From Clostridia bacterium (GTDB taxonomy: Bacteria; Bacillota_A; Clostridia; UMGS1883): DNA of 64,000 bases. Below the pieces are notes generated by a model that saw only the letters and a program-made list of their open reading frames with translations, was not told the origin of the DNA and made no database searches. Where the stretch lies: assembly GCA_017467965.1 (NCBI GenBank), contig JAFUJZ010000010.1, forward strand, positions 9,201 to 73,200. The letters run 5' to 3'. The position numbers and the translations under genes are program-made. Shown piece by piece: positions 54,684 to 62,465 of the stretch (the first letter of the stretch is position 1; each line of letters begins with the position of its first letter).

Positions 54684-54711
54684 TTGACAGTTTGTTTACA
54701 AATAGGATAAA
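54684..54711 (+). promoter_or_regulatory. Possible promoter of the AI-2E family gene
   Basis: TTGACA (54684-54689), 16 bases, GATAAA (54706-54711). An alternative is TTTACA at 54695-54700 with TATATA 17 bases later. Confidence 0.45.
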
Positions 54712-54765
54712 TTTTCATATATATGTGTATAGTAAAATGTGAAAAAATACCATGGGAGAAGAATG

Positions 54766-55875
54766 ATGAAAATAGAATGGAAAACCTGTTTTAAAATCGG
54801 TGTAACAGCATTTTTGCTTTATCTTGCCATGACATACTGGCATGGGGCGGTTAATTTTGTGTCAGCTTTTGTCGGTGCGGCAATGCCTCTTATTATAGGC
54901 TGTATAATTGCATATATAGTAAATATACTGATGAGTTTCTATGAGAGACTTTATTTTCCAAAAACAAAAAACAAGTTTATCAATAAATCAAGACGTGTTA
55001 TGTGTATTACCGGAGCATACGTAACCTTTGCTTCTGTGCTTGTGATTATAGTACTGCTTATAATACCTCAGTTAGGGTCTTGTATTCAGCTCATTTTTTC
55101 CGAAATCCCCGATGTAATGGAAAGTCTATCAAAGTTTGTCGCAAAGCTCAATATTGTACCTGAGGATATTATGCAGACGCTTTCAAATGTAGATTGGGAG
55201 TCGAGAATGGGTGAAATAGTTGATATTGTCATATCCGGTATCGGAAACGTTACAGATATAGTGATAAAAACAGTTTCGTCGGTATTTTCGGGAATTATTA
55301 CAGCTTTTGTAGCAATAATTTTCTCAGTGTATCTGCTGTTTGGCAAGGATAAACTGGCTTTACAGATAACAAAACTGATGAAAAAACGTTTGAAAGAAAA
55401 TCGCTACAACAAAGTTATGTATGTGCTCACAGTGGTAAACGATTCCTTCCGCAAATATATCGTAGGTCAGTTTACTGAGGCGATTATATTAGGCGCGATG
55501 TGTACTGTCGGCATGATGTTGTTTGGATTGCCTTATGCTACAATGATTGGTACACTAATAGGTTTTACGGCGCTTATTCCGATTGCAGGTGCATACATCG
55601 GCGCAGGTATTGGTGCGTTTATGATACTGACTGTGTCGCCCGTGCAGGCGGTTTTCTTCCTTATCTTTATAATAGTTCTCCAACAGATAGAGGGAAACCT
55701 TATCTACCCCAAAGTTGTTGGTTCAAGCATAGGGCTCCCCGGAATATGGGTGCTTGCAGCAATTACTATTGGCGGTTCGCTGGGTGGCATTCCGGGCATG
55801 CTTATAGGTGTGCCTCTTGCGTCAACCGTGTACAGACTTTTGAAGGAATATACCTATAACGCAAAAAAAGATTGA
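54766..55875 (+). CDS. AI-2E family (PerM-like) membrane permease
   Basis: A roughly 369-residue protein with about eight hydrophobic segments: two close pairs at the N-terminus, a long soluble stretch (about 95-200), and a C-terminal group containing QFTEAIILGAMC, IPIAGAYIGAGIGAF and VVGSSIGLPGIWVL. These fit the AI-2E/UPF0118 family; some members are sodium/proton antiporters and the ligand here is unknown. ATG at 54766 has GGGAG seven bases upstream; the adjacent ATG at 54763 is equally possible. The stop codon lies within the terminator stem. Confidence 0.9.
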   Translation: MKIEWKTCFKIGVTAFLLYLAMTYWHGAVNFVSAFVGAAMPLIIGCIIAYIVNILMSFYERLYFPKTKNKFINKSRRVMCITGAYVTFASVLVIIVLLIIPQLGSCIQLIFSEIPDVMESLSKFVAKLNIVPEDIMQTLSNVDWESRMGEIVDIVISGIGNVTDIVIKTVSSVFSGIITAFVAIIFSVYLLFGKDKLALQITKLMKKRLKENRYNKVMYVLTVVNDSFRKYIVGQFTEAIILGAMCTVGMMLFGLPYATMIGTLIGFTALIPIAGAYIGAGIGAFMILTVSPVQAVFFLIFIIVLQQIEGNLIYPKVVGSSIGLPGIWVLAAITIGGSLGGIPGMLIGVPLASTVYRLLKEYTYNAKKD

Positions 55876-55896
55876 GGATTTTCCTCAATCTTTTTT
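55863..55896. terminator. Bidirectional terminator shared by convergent genes
   Basis: AAAAAAGATTGAGG (55864-55877) pairs with CCTCAATCTTTTTT (55883-55896). The stop codons of both genes (TGA at 55873-55875 and, on the minus strand, 55887-55885) lie in its two arms. Confidence 0.93.
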
Positions 55897-56955
55897 ATTA
55901 TGCTCTTCGTTAAAAGACTGGATAATTTTTGGCGTTACAACCATAAAAAGTATAAAGAATACAAAAATCAATCCTATCGCAAGAATCTTTACTGCGCCTG
56001 TAGCAAGAAGGAATATTGCGAAAAGGCACAGGATGATGCACATTGTATAGATAACTGCAACGGCCTGCTTCTGGCTGAGCCCGCTGTCAATCAGCTTGTG
56101 ATGCAAATGCCCGCGGTCAGGTGCCATAATGGGCTGGTGGTTTTTAAGTCGGCGGAGTATTGCAAAGCTTGTATCAAATATGGGGAGTGCCAGAATAAGA
56201 ATCGGCACAGCAACAGAGATGATTGCATAGCCCTTAAATAAACCTAAAACCGATATCGTGGATAAGGTATAACCTAAAAATAGTGCCCCCGTATCACCCA
56301 TGAAAAGCTTTGCAGGATTAAAGTTGTAGGGGAAAAATCCAAGACACGCACCCGAAAGCGCCGCTGTCAATATAACAACCAATGCGTCGCCCAATATAAG
56401 TGATATACATAAAAGCGTGATTGAGGAAATTGTTGCAACACCTATAGCCAAGCCGTCAAGCCCGTCAATAAGATTGAGGGCGTTTGTCACGGCAACAATC
56501 CACAAAACCGTCAACGGATAACCAATCCAACCAAGCTCAATAACACCCTCAGCGTTAATAAATTCAGGAACACTAAGTCTTTCAATAACAACGCCGAAGC
56601 AAACGGGCATTATTGCGGCTACAGTCTGTATACAAAACTTGAATTTTGCACTTAAGGGATTAATATCGTCAAAAATACCTACAACCACGATGATTATTGC
56701 ACCGAAAATAATGCCAAGCACAGGGCGGGGCACTTTTGTGAAAAGACATACGCTCACCAAAAATGCAATAAAAATTGCAAGACCGCCAAGACGTGCCTTG
56801 GGTGTTTTGTGCATACGGCGACTGTCTTTCGGAACGTCTACTGCACCGATTTTATAAGCAAGCTTTTTTACAAAAGGCGTTGCCGTAAACGCAACAATAA
56901 ACGAAAGCAAAAAGGAAAACATCGTCTGTGTATCCGGCGATAAAGTATTTGGCAT
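55885..56955 (-). CDS. tagO: Undecaprenyl-phosphate GlcNAc-1-phosphate transferase (TagO/WecA type)
   Basis: Starts teichoic-acid or related wall polymer synthesis by moving GlcNAc-1-phosphate to the lipid carrier. Around ten membrane segments are visible. The conserved cytoplasmic motifs are GGLAIF, NALNLIDGLDGLA with the acidic residues of the active site, FMGDTGALFLGYTL, and DRGHLHHKLID, the His-rich loop that separates WecA/TagO from MraY. Its 356 residues are normal. A linked SLH protein elsewhere in the window also needs such a wall polymer. Confidence 0.88.
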   Translation of the reverse strand: MPNTLSPDTQTMFSFLLSFIVAFTATPFVKKLAYKIGAVDVPKDSRRMHKTPKARLGGLAIFIAFLVSVCLFTKVPRPVLGIIFGAIIIVVVGIFDDINPLSAKFKFCIQTVAAIMPVCFGVVIERLSVPEFINAEGVIELGWIGYPLTVLWIVAVTNALNLIDGLDGLAIGVATISSITLLCISLILGDALVVILTAALSGACLGFFPYNFNPAKLFMGDTGALFLGYTLSTISVLGLFKGYAIISVAVPILILALPIFDTSFAILRRLKNHQPIMAPDRGHLHHKLIDSGLSQKQAVAVIYTMCIILCLFAIFLLATGAVKILAIGLIFVFFILFMVVTPKIIQSFNEEHNKKD

Positions 56956-56991
56956 TTAAAAATCCCGTCCTTTCGTTTTATAGTTTCAAAA

Positions 56992-57987
56992 TCAGATTAC
57001 AAAACCAACCTTTTTCTTAACCTTGGAAAGGGTCTTACGGCTTAAGTAGTTCGCGGTTTCGGCACCCTTCTTATAAATGGATTCAAGGTAATCCTTATTT
57101 TTCATAAGATCGTTATATTTTTCGTGAATGGGACGAAGCTCTTCTACAACGGCTTCTGCAACAGCTGCCTTGAAATCGCCGTAGCCTTTACCGGAGAAGA
57201 GGGCTACCGCCTCATCGATAGTCTTGCCTGTAACGGAGGAGTATATGTTAAGAAGATTGTTAACGCCGTCCTTGCCTTCCTTGTATTCAACAACGGCCTC
57301 GCTGTCTGTTACGGCACGCTTGAATTTTCTCACAACGGTATCAATGTCATCAAGTATAAACACACAACCATTGGGGTTGGGGTCAGACTTACTCATCTTT
57401 GCAGTTGGTGTCTGCAAGCTCATGATACGTGCACTTTCCTTGCCGATATAAGGTTCGGGAATTTTGAACACATCACCATAGATAGAGTTAAAACGTGCAG
57501 CAATGTCACGTGTAATCTCTAAGTGCTGCTTCTGGTCAGCACCTACGGGCACCAAATCAGTCTGATAAAGAAGAATATCAGCTGCCATTAAAACAGGGTA
57601 TGTAAAAAGCCCTGCATTAATATTGTCCTTGTGCTTTGCGCTCTTGTCCTTGAACTGTGTCATTCTTTGTAGTTCGCCCATTTGTGTGTAGCAGTTAAGT
57701 ATCCAGCTGAGCTCTGCATGAGCGGGTACATGGCTCTGTATAAACATAAGGTTTTTCTCGGCATCGATGCCGCAGGCAATATACTGAGCAAGAAGCGAAA
57801 CAGTGTTCTTCCTAAGCTCGGCAGGCGTTTGCCTTACTGTGATTGTATGCAAATCCATCATGGCGTACATACAGTTGTATTCGTCCTGGAGTGTTGTCCA
57901 GTTTTTAACGGCACCTAAGTAGTTGCCGAGAGTTATTGATGCTGCTGAGGGCTGAATGCCCGAGAGTATGGTTTTCTTTTCGTTCAT
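56992..57987 (-). CDS. trpS: Tryptophanyl-tRNA synthetase
   Basis: Charges tRNA-Trp. SGIQPSAASITLGNYLGAV is the N-terminal ATP site; the HIGH-equivalent reads TLGN instead of HLGN, a variant I believe also occurs in other Clostridia. KMSKSDPN is intact near residue 196, as is the MAADILLYQTDLVPVGADQ region. Its 331 residues are typical. It lies 12 bases after the aminotransferase gene on the same strand, so the two probably share one promoter; no T-box leader is visible. Confidence 0.95.
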   Translation of the reverse strand: MNEKKTILSGIQPSAASITLGNYLGAVKNWTTLQDEYNCMYAMMDLHTITVRQTPAELRKNTVSLLAQYIACGIDAEKNLMFIQSHVPAHAELSWILNCYTQMGELQRMTQFKDKSAKHKDNINAGLFTYPVLMAADILLYQTDLVPVGADQKQHLEITRDIAARFNSIYGDVFKIPEPYIGKESARIMSLQTPTAKMSKSDPNPNGCVFILDDIDTVVRKFKRAVTDSEAVVEYKEGKDGVNNLLNIYSSVTGKTIDEAVALFSGKGYGDFKAAVAEAVVEELRPIHEKYNDLMKNKDYLESIYKKGAETANYLSRKTLSKVKKKVGFVI

Positions 57988-57999
57988 TGGTTTAACCTC

Positions 58000-59187
58000 T
58001 CATTCAAATGATTTGATGACGTCGGAAAGTATGCCGATGCCCCTGTGGATGTTTTCGTCACTTGTATTTGAAAAGTTCAAACGGAAAGACGAATATTTTT
58101 TAGCCTGGTCAACCATACAGGAGGAACCGGGCACAAATGCAACTTTCTTTTCTACACCCTTTTTGAAAAGGAGAGAAGAATCAAAGGTTTCGGGCAGATT
58201 ACACCACAGGAAAAGCCCGCCTTCGGGTCTTGTGTAGTCACAGTACTTAGGGAACATCTCGTCCATGCAGGAAAGCATGAGCTGATTCTTTTTGCCGTAA
58301 AGGTCGCAGCTCTTTTTAATATGTGCATCGTAGTCATGCTTTGTCACAAAATCATACGCAATAAGCTGGTTGAGAACAGGTGTATGCACATCTGTTACCT
58401 GCTTGCATACAACCATTTTTTCGAGAATGTCCTCTCTTGCAGAGAAAAATCCGATACGGAGACCGGGGGAGAGTGTCTTTGAAAAACTGCCCGCATAGAT
58501 AACGCGGTTTTCGCTGTCCATACTCTTAATTGTAGGAACAGCCTCTCCGCGGTAGCGAAGTTCGCCGTAGGGATTGTCTTCCAAAATAAAGAAATCATAT
58601 TTGTCTGCAAGATTTAAAAGTCTCTTGCGCTTTTCAGTGCTCATTGTAATACCGGAGGGATTCTGGAATGTGGCAATAGTGTAAACGAGCTTTACCTTGA
58701 CCTTTTTGAGAACTTCCTCCTCAAGATAATCCAAATCCATGCCGTCGGATAAAACATCAACGGGTATCATGTTTGCATTGTAACTGCGGAAGCAGTTTAA
58801 ACCACCCACAAAGCTGGGGGCTTCCACAACAACATTGTCACCTTCATTGAGAAGGACCTTTGCACAAAGGTCAATAACCTGCTGACCACCGGTTGTGATG
58901 ATAACTTGTTCTGATTCCTTTATAACACCTTGCTTTACAAGGCGGTCCTTTACAAAATCACGAAGAGGGGTATAGCCCTCTGTAATACCGTACTGAAGTG
59001 CAAGGTTGCCGCGTGTTGCGAAAATATCCTGTGCAATTGCCTCAAGCTCTTTCTTCGGAAAAACATCGGGAGAGGGGGCACCGCCTGCGAAGGATATGAT
59101 TTCGGGGTCTGCAAGGAGCTTAAACGTTGCTCTTATTGCACTGCCCGACAAATCTCTTGTTTTGTTTGAAAATACATTACCTTCCAT
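58000..59187 (-). CDS. PLP-dependent aminotransferase (LysN/2-aminoadipate type)
   Basis: A fold-type I class I/II aminotransferase of 395 residues. TTGGQQVIDL, FQNPSGITM and ILEDNPYGELRY line the cofactor site, and SFSKTLSPGLRIGF carries the Schiff-base lysine. The N-terminal IISFAGGAPSPDVFP is typical of the multisubstrate branch related to LysN and MocR catalytic domains, but there is no GntR DNA-binding domain. The exact amino acid substrate cannot be told. It is the first gene of a two-gene unit with trpS. Confidence 0.9.
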   Translation of the reverse strand: MEGNVFSNKTRDLSGSAIRATFKLLADPEIISFAGGAPSPDVFPKKELEAIAQDIFATRGNLALQYGITEGYTPLRDFVKDRLVKQGVIKESEQVIITTGGQQVIDLCAKVLLNEGDNVVVEAPSFVGGLNCFRSYNANMIPVDVLSDGMDLDYLEEEVLKKVKVKLVYTIATFQNPSGITMSTEKRKRLLNLADKYDFFILEDNPYGELRYRGEAVPTIKSMDSENRVIYAGSFSKTLSPGLRIGFFSAREDILEKMVVCKQVTDVHTPVLNQLIAYDFVTKHDYDAHIKKSCDLYGKKNQLMLSCMDEMFPKYCDYTRPEGGLFLWCNLPETFDSSLLFKKGVEKKVAFVPGSSCMVDQAKKYSSFRLNFSNTSDENIHRGIGILSDVIKSFE

Positions 59188-59223
59188 AGGAAAACCTTCT
59201 TATTTATAAAATTTCTACCTTAT

Positions 59224-59252
59224 AGTATATCACAAGAAAAAAAGCAATGCAA
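59224..59252 (-). promoter_or_regulatory. Promoter of the aminotransferase-trpS unit
   Basis: On the minus strand, TTGCAT (59247-59252), 17 bases, TATACT (59224-59229). Confidence 0.65.
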
Positions 59253-59253
59253 C

Positions 59254-59286
59254 AAAAAAAGGATTTTCCGAGGAAAATCCTTTTTT
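59254..59286. terminator. Orphan bidirectional terminator between divergent promoters
   Basis: AAAAAAGGATTTTC pairs with GAAAATCCTTTTTT around four bases. It is placed upstream of both divergent genes, between their -35 boxes, so it ends no annotated gene. It could insulate the two promoters or end an unseen short transcript. Confidence 0.75.
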
Positions 59287-59308
59287 GATAAATGAAAAAT
59301 AGTGCGCC

Positions 59309-59337
59309 TTGACATAAAGATGTGCAAGTGCTAATAT
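59309..59337 (+). promoter_or_regulatory. Promoter of the lipoprotein gene
   Basis: TTGACA (59309-59314), 17 bases, TAATAT (59332-59337), about 35 bases before the start codon. Confidence 0.75.
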
Positions 59338-59371
59338 ATTACTAAAATATTAAAGGATGAGGTGTAATATC

Positions 59372-60070
59372 ATGAACAGAATAATTGCGTTGATTATGTC
59401 GTTTGTAATGATTGTGTTGTGTGTTGGGTGTTCAGAACAAGGCAACAATAAAGAATCTAAGAATACTGAAACGAGTAAAACAACTGTTTTTGATAAAGAT
59501 GTGGTAAAATCTCAAATCAAAGTAACAGAATATGAATATCCTCAGACAACTTCAGAAGATTGGATTATTTGGGTATTGGAGAATACATCAGAATTTAATG
59601 TGAATGTAACAAGTTTTATGAGTTTTTATGATGCAGAAGGAACCCAGGTTGACCAATCGGCTTTCGAATCGAATAACCTTCACAGCGGAGAAAAAACAAT
59701 GGTGTATTTTATACCGGATGCATCGTATGAAACCAGAGGTTCCTCAATAAGCGTATCTCAAGGAGACGACGAAAGTAATTTGGCGCCATATATGACTCAT
59801 GAAATAATTGAAGAAAACGGCAAACAGTACATTAGCGTTACAAATACCAGTCACAAAACAGCGGAAACTGTACGTGCTTATGTAGTGTATATGAAAGATG
59901 GTGTGCCCACATATTTCGAAGTTTATTTCTTAGATGATGAAGATGGTGAGGTTAAAGCTAACGGAACTGTGAAAGAAGAAATATTCGAGCAGTGGTCAAT
60001 GGCGCATGATGAACCATTGGTCTACGATACGATTGAAGTTTACTTTTATGAAGTTGATGTTGCAGATTAA
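59372..60070 (+). CDS. Probable lipoprotein of unknown function
   Basis: A 232-residue protein. The signal peptide ends in VLCVGCSEQ, a somewhat irregular lipobox with the lipid-accepting Cys near residue 20. A Ser/Thr/Asn-rich linker follows, then a beta-rich region with two similar halves (WVLENTSEFNVNVTSF and YISVTNTSHKTAETVRAY), reminiscent of FxLYD-type or other Ig-like modules. No enzyme motif is visible. ATG at 59372 has GAGGTG seven bases upstream. It has its own promoter and a shared terminator and so is monocistronic. Confidence 0.75.
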   Translation: MNRIIALIMSFVMIVLCVGCSEQGNNKESKNTETSKTTVFDKDVVKSQIKVTEYEYPQTTSEDWIIWVLENTSEFNVNVTSFMSFYDAEGTQVDQSAFESNNLHSGEKTMVYFIPDASYETRGSSISVSQGDDESNLAPYMTHEIIEENGKQYISVTNTSHKTAETVRAYVVYMKDGVPTYFEVYFLDDEDGEVKANGTVKEEIFEQWSMAHDEPLVYDTIEVYFYEVDVAD

Positions 60071-60071
60071 T

Positions 60072-60111
60072 AAAAAGAGAACGGATTTTGCGTTGCAGAA
60101 TCCGTTCTTTT
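60072..60111. terminator. Terminator between the lipoprotein gene and rhaM
   Basis: AGAACGGATT (60078-60087) pairs with AATCCGTTCT (60099-60108); A- and T-runs on the two sides allow use from both directions. Confidence 0.85.
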
Positions 60112-60125
60112 AGTTGTATATTGCC

Positions 60126-60437
60126 TCAGTCCAAATGAAAAACATTTTTTAAATCAACACTCACAGGACTGTTGTCGGGATTTGTTTCCATAATATCTGC
60201 CATAAAGTCCCACCATTTGCGGTTGATAGCTGTATCGGCACCCTTTGCCCATAATTCCTCATCCTCAATTTCGATATAGCCAAAGAGGGTGAGAGTTTCC
60301 TTGTCTAAAAAGATAGTGTAGTTTTTGCCACCATGGGAATGAATCATGTCTTTCATTTCATCCCATAATTCGTTGTGACGCTTTTCGTATTCTGCCTCTT
60401 GACCGGGGTATAATTTCATTTTAAAACCTTTAATCAT
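60126..60437 (-). CDS. rhaM: L-rhamnose mutarotase
   Basis: Interconverts alpha- and beta-L-rhamnose. Its 103 residues match the RhaM/YiiL family: KLYPGQEAEYEKRHNELWDEM at the start, YTIFLDKETLTLFGYIEIED in the middle and NRKWWDFMADIM near the end, including the catalytic-site His, Tyr and Trp pair. ATG at 60437 has GGAGAGG upstream; the longer in-frame opening to 60626 overlaps the promoter. It stands alone, without rhaA, rhaB or rhaD, but fits the rhamnogalacturonan theme of the GH105 island. Confidence 0.92.
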   Translation of the reverse strand: MIKGFKMKLYPGQEAEYEKRHNELWDEMKDMIHSHGGKNYTIFLDKETLTLFGYIEIEDEELWAKGADTAINRKWWDFMADIMETNPDNSPVSVDLKNVFHLD

Positions 60438-60611
60438 AATTGTTTCCTCTCCTTCTGTTTTATCTGGGACCACTGCAACAAAGAATAATGAACAGAGACA
60501 CACCCCCTGAATAGGAGAAGTAAGTGCAAACACACAACATACCTTTTGGTGAGGAATGTTCCTGCAACTTACAGCGGTAAGTACTCCTTGACAATATCTT
60601 TCTTTTCCTAT

Positions 60612-60640
60612 ATTATATACTTGCATTGCGAAGAATGCAA
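60612..60640 (-). promoter_or_regulatory. rhaM promoter with overlapping operator-like dyad
   Basis: On the minus strand, TTGCAT (60635-60640), 17 bases, TATAAT (60612-60617). The dyad TTGCATT-N6-AATGCAA covers 60621-60640, so its outer arm is the -35 box itself. A ~170-base leader follows before rhaM, in which I see no gene. Together with the rpmG promoter this accounts for the 360-base gap 60438-60797. Confidence 0.65.
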
Positions 60641-60667
60641 TATTTTCGAAAAAATTTAAAAAAAGTA

Positions 60668-60696
60668 TTGACTTGACAAAAAAATAGTGATATAGT
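60668..60696 (+). promoter_or_regulatory. Promoter of rpmG-secE-nusG
   Basis: TTGACT (60668-60673), 17 bases, TATAGT (60691-60696). The leader can fold GCATGG..GCA against TGCC-CCATGC before the rpmG ribosome binding site. Confidence 0.6.
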
Positions 60697-60797
60697 TACT
60701 GTACCTCGCATGGGCAGGCTTTTTTTATGTGCAAAAAAATTGTACGTGCCGCCATGCAAAGAGGGAGTCGATAAAATTTAACAGGAGGTGCGACGCC

Positions 60798-60947
60798 ATG
60801 AGAGTAAAGATTACAATGGAATGCTCCGAGTGCAAGCAGAGAAATTACGACACAATGAAGAACAAGAAGAATGACCCTGAAAGACTTGAAATGAACAAGT
60901 ACTGCCGTTTCTGCCGCAAGCACACAATGCATAAGGAAACAAAGTAA
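60798..60947 (+). CDS. rpmG: 50S ribosomal protein L33
   Basis: Large-subunit protein of 49 residues. CSEC and CRFC form the zinc ribbon of the C+ form, and [21 protein letters not shown] is the family core. ATG at 60798 has AGGAGG upstream; the longer open frame from 60729 is leader. Its place before secE and nusG is the usual order in Firmicutes. Confidence 0.96.
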   Translation: MRVKITMECSECKQRNYDTMKNKKNDPERLEMNKYCRFCRKHTMHKETK

Positions 60948-60964
60948 ACGAAAGGGTGACCAAG

Positions 60965-61318
60965 ATGGCTGAAAATCAGAAAAAAGACGGTTTCTTTAAG
61001 AAAATTGGCAACAGTGCCAAGGCTACAAAGTCCGAACTTAAGAAAGTCTCCTGGCCTACAGGCAAGCAGCTTCTCAACAATACAGGTATTGTTATTATCT
61101 GTATCGTAGTTGTTGGTCTTGTAATTTTTGCCCTTGACTCCGCTTTTGGTTTCGGATTTAAGTTCTTAGTAGATGAAAACGCAACAGAAGCTCCTACAGT
61201 GAATTCTGCTGCCGGTTATGAAATGACACCGGAAGAAGAATCCATGTACTTGGAGTATTTGGAAGAACTTGCAACAGCTGAAAATGCTACAGATGCAAGT
61301 GAAGCAGTTGCAGAATAA
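60965..61318 (+). CDS. secE: Preprotein translocase subunit SecE with long C-terminal tail
   Basis: Essential single-span partner of SecY. The amphipathic helix and SELKKVSWPTGKQLL motif precede one membrane segment (about residues 42-62). Unusually, some 50 more residues follow, acidic and rich in Glu, Ala and Thr (TPEEESMYLEYLEELATAE), predicted to lie outside the cell. Most SecE proteins of this type end just after the membrane span. ATG at 60965 has GAAAGGGTGA upstream. It is followed by nusG. Confidence 0.93.
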   Translation: MAENQKKDGFFKKIGNSAKATKSELKKVSWPTGKQLLNNTGIVIICIVVVGLVIFALDSAFGFGFKFLVDENATEAPTVNSAAGYEMTPEEESMYLEYLEELATAENATDASEAVAE

Positions 61319-61345
61319 TCAAGTAAAAATGAAGGAGGTTCGGTT

Positions 61346-61876
61346 ATGAACGAGTCAGGCGAATTCAAATGGTATGTCGCTCATACTTATGCAGGTTATG
61401 AGAACAAAGTAAAAGACAATATTGAAAAAACCGTTGAAAATCGTAACCTTCATGACTTGATAGCTGATGTCTGCATTCCCATGGAGGATGTAGTCGAAGT
61501 TAAAGAGTCCGGCGAAAAGAAAGTGGTTTCACGCAAAGTTTTCCCCGGATATGTGTTCGTTAAAATGATTATGACGAACGAAAGCTGGTACATTGTGCGT
61601 AATACTCGCGGTTGTACAGGCTTTGTAGGTCCCGAATCCAAGCCCGTTCCTCTTACGGAAAGCGAAGTATACTCTTTAGGTGTTGAAAAGGTTGAGCTTA
61701 ACATCGATTTCGAGGTTGGCGACAGCGTTTGCATCACAGAAGGCAGTATGGAAGGCTTTATGGGCGAAATCAGGGCTATTGATGCCGAAAGACTCAAAGT
61801 TACTGTTATGGTAACAATGTTTGGCGGCAGGGAAATGGAGCTTGAGGTTGACTTAAACCAGATTGAAGCTCTGTAA
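61346..61876 (+). CDS. nusG: Transcription termination/antitermination protein NusG
   Basis: Binds RNA polymerase and modulates elongation. The NGN domain begins WYVAHTYAGYENKVKDNIE and contains FPGYVFVKM and GFVG; the KOW domain has VGDSVCITEGSMEGFMGEI. Its 176 residues are typical. AAGGAGG precedes the ATG. It sits between secE and rplK as usual. Confidence 0.97.
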   Translation: MNESGEFKWYVAHTYAGYENKVKDNIEKTVENRNLHDLIADVCIPMEDVVEVKESGEKKVVSRKVFPGYVFVKMIMTNESWYIVRNTRGCTGFVGPESKPVPLTESEVYSLGVEKVELNIDFEVGDSVCITEGSMEGFMGEIRAIDAERLKVTVMVTMFGGREMELEVDLNQIEAL

Positions 61877-61926
61877 AAAAGTTTTTAACAGGTTTTCCTG
61901 TTGATTTAAAATCGGGCTTTGCCCGA

Positions 61927-61957
61927 GTGGGAGGAATTCAATTCCGCCATTTACCAC
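61927..61957 (+). promoter_or_regulatory. L1 protein binding-site mimic before rplK
   Basis: GTGGGAGG (61927-61934) opposite TACCAC (61952-61957), closing a GGAATT/AATTCC stem. The GUGGGAG / UACCAC internal loop is the same as in the 23S rRNA helix bound by L1. L1 is known to repress its own operon through such mimics. Two further stems, ACAGG/CCTGT and CGGGC/GCCCG, lie just upstream. Confidence 0.75.
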
Positions 61958-61982
61958 ATTTTATCTAAGGAGGTGCACAACC

Positions 61983-62408
61983 ATGGCACAGAAAATTACC
62001 GGTTATATTAAATTGCAGATTCCTGCAGGAAAGGCGACTCCGGCTCCCCCGGTTGGTCCTGCTCTCGGTCAGCACGGCGTAAACATTGTTCAGTTTACAA
62101 AGGAATTCAACGAGAGAACAGCTAAAGATGCAGGTCTTGTTATCCCCGTAGTTATTACAGTTTATGCCGACAGATCTTTCTCTTTCATTACAAAGACTCC
62201 CCCGGCAGCAGTTCTTATTAAGAAGGCTTGTAAGATTGAAAGCGGTAGCGGCGTTCCCAACAAGAACAAGGTAGCTACACTTTCCAAGGCAGATCTCAAG
62301 GCTATCGCAGAAACAAAGATGCCTGACCTTAACGCAGCAAGCGTTGAAGCCGCTATGAGCATGATTGCTGGTACAGCAAGAAGCATGGGCGTTTTAGTAG
62401 AAGAATAA
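61983..62408 (+). CDS. rplK: 50S ribosomal protein L11
   Basis: L11 of the GTPase-associated centre, 141 residues. [26 protein letters not shown] is the N-terminal domain that contacts stringent-response and termination factors; the C-terminal RNA-binding domain includes [15 protein letters not shown] precedes the ATG. The gene is preceded by an L1 binding-site mimic. Confidence 0.97.
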   Translation: MAQKITGYIKLQIPAGKATPAPPVGPALGQHGVNIVQFTKEFNERTAKDAGLVIPVVITVYADRSFSFITKTPPAAVLIKKACKIESGSGVPNKNKVATLSKADLKAIAETKMPDLNAASVEAAMSMIAGTARSMGVLVEE

Positions 62409-62422
62409 GATCACTTATTAAG

Positions 62423-62450
62423 TGGGAGGAAGTAAATTCCGTTAACCACA
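62423..62450 (+). promoter_or_regulatory. Second L1 protein binding-site mimic, before rplA
   Basis: GTGGGAGG (62423-62430) with AACCAC (62445-62450) around a GGAA/TTCC stem. It repeats the design of the element before rplK, with different loop bases, directly before the rplA ribosome binding site. Confidence 0.72.
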
Positions 62451-62465
62451 AGGAGGTAAATTCGT

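Noticed and set aside
60438..60626. 63-residue in-frame N-terminal extension of rhaM
   Set aside because: Its ATG lies within the promoter, so it would not be transcribed; GGAGAGG before 60437 marks the true start and the family length fits.
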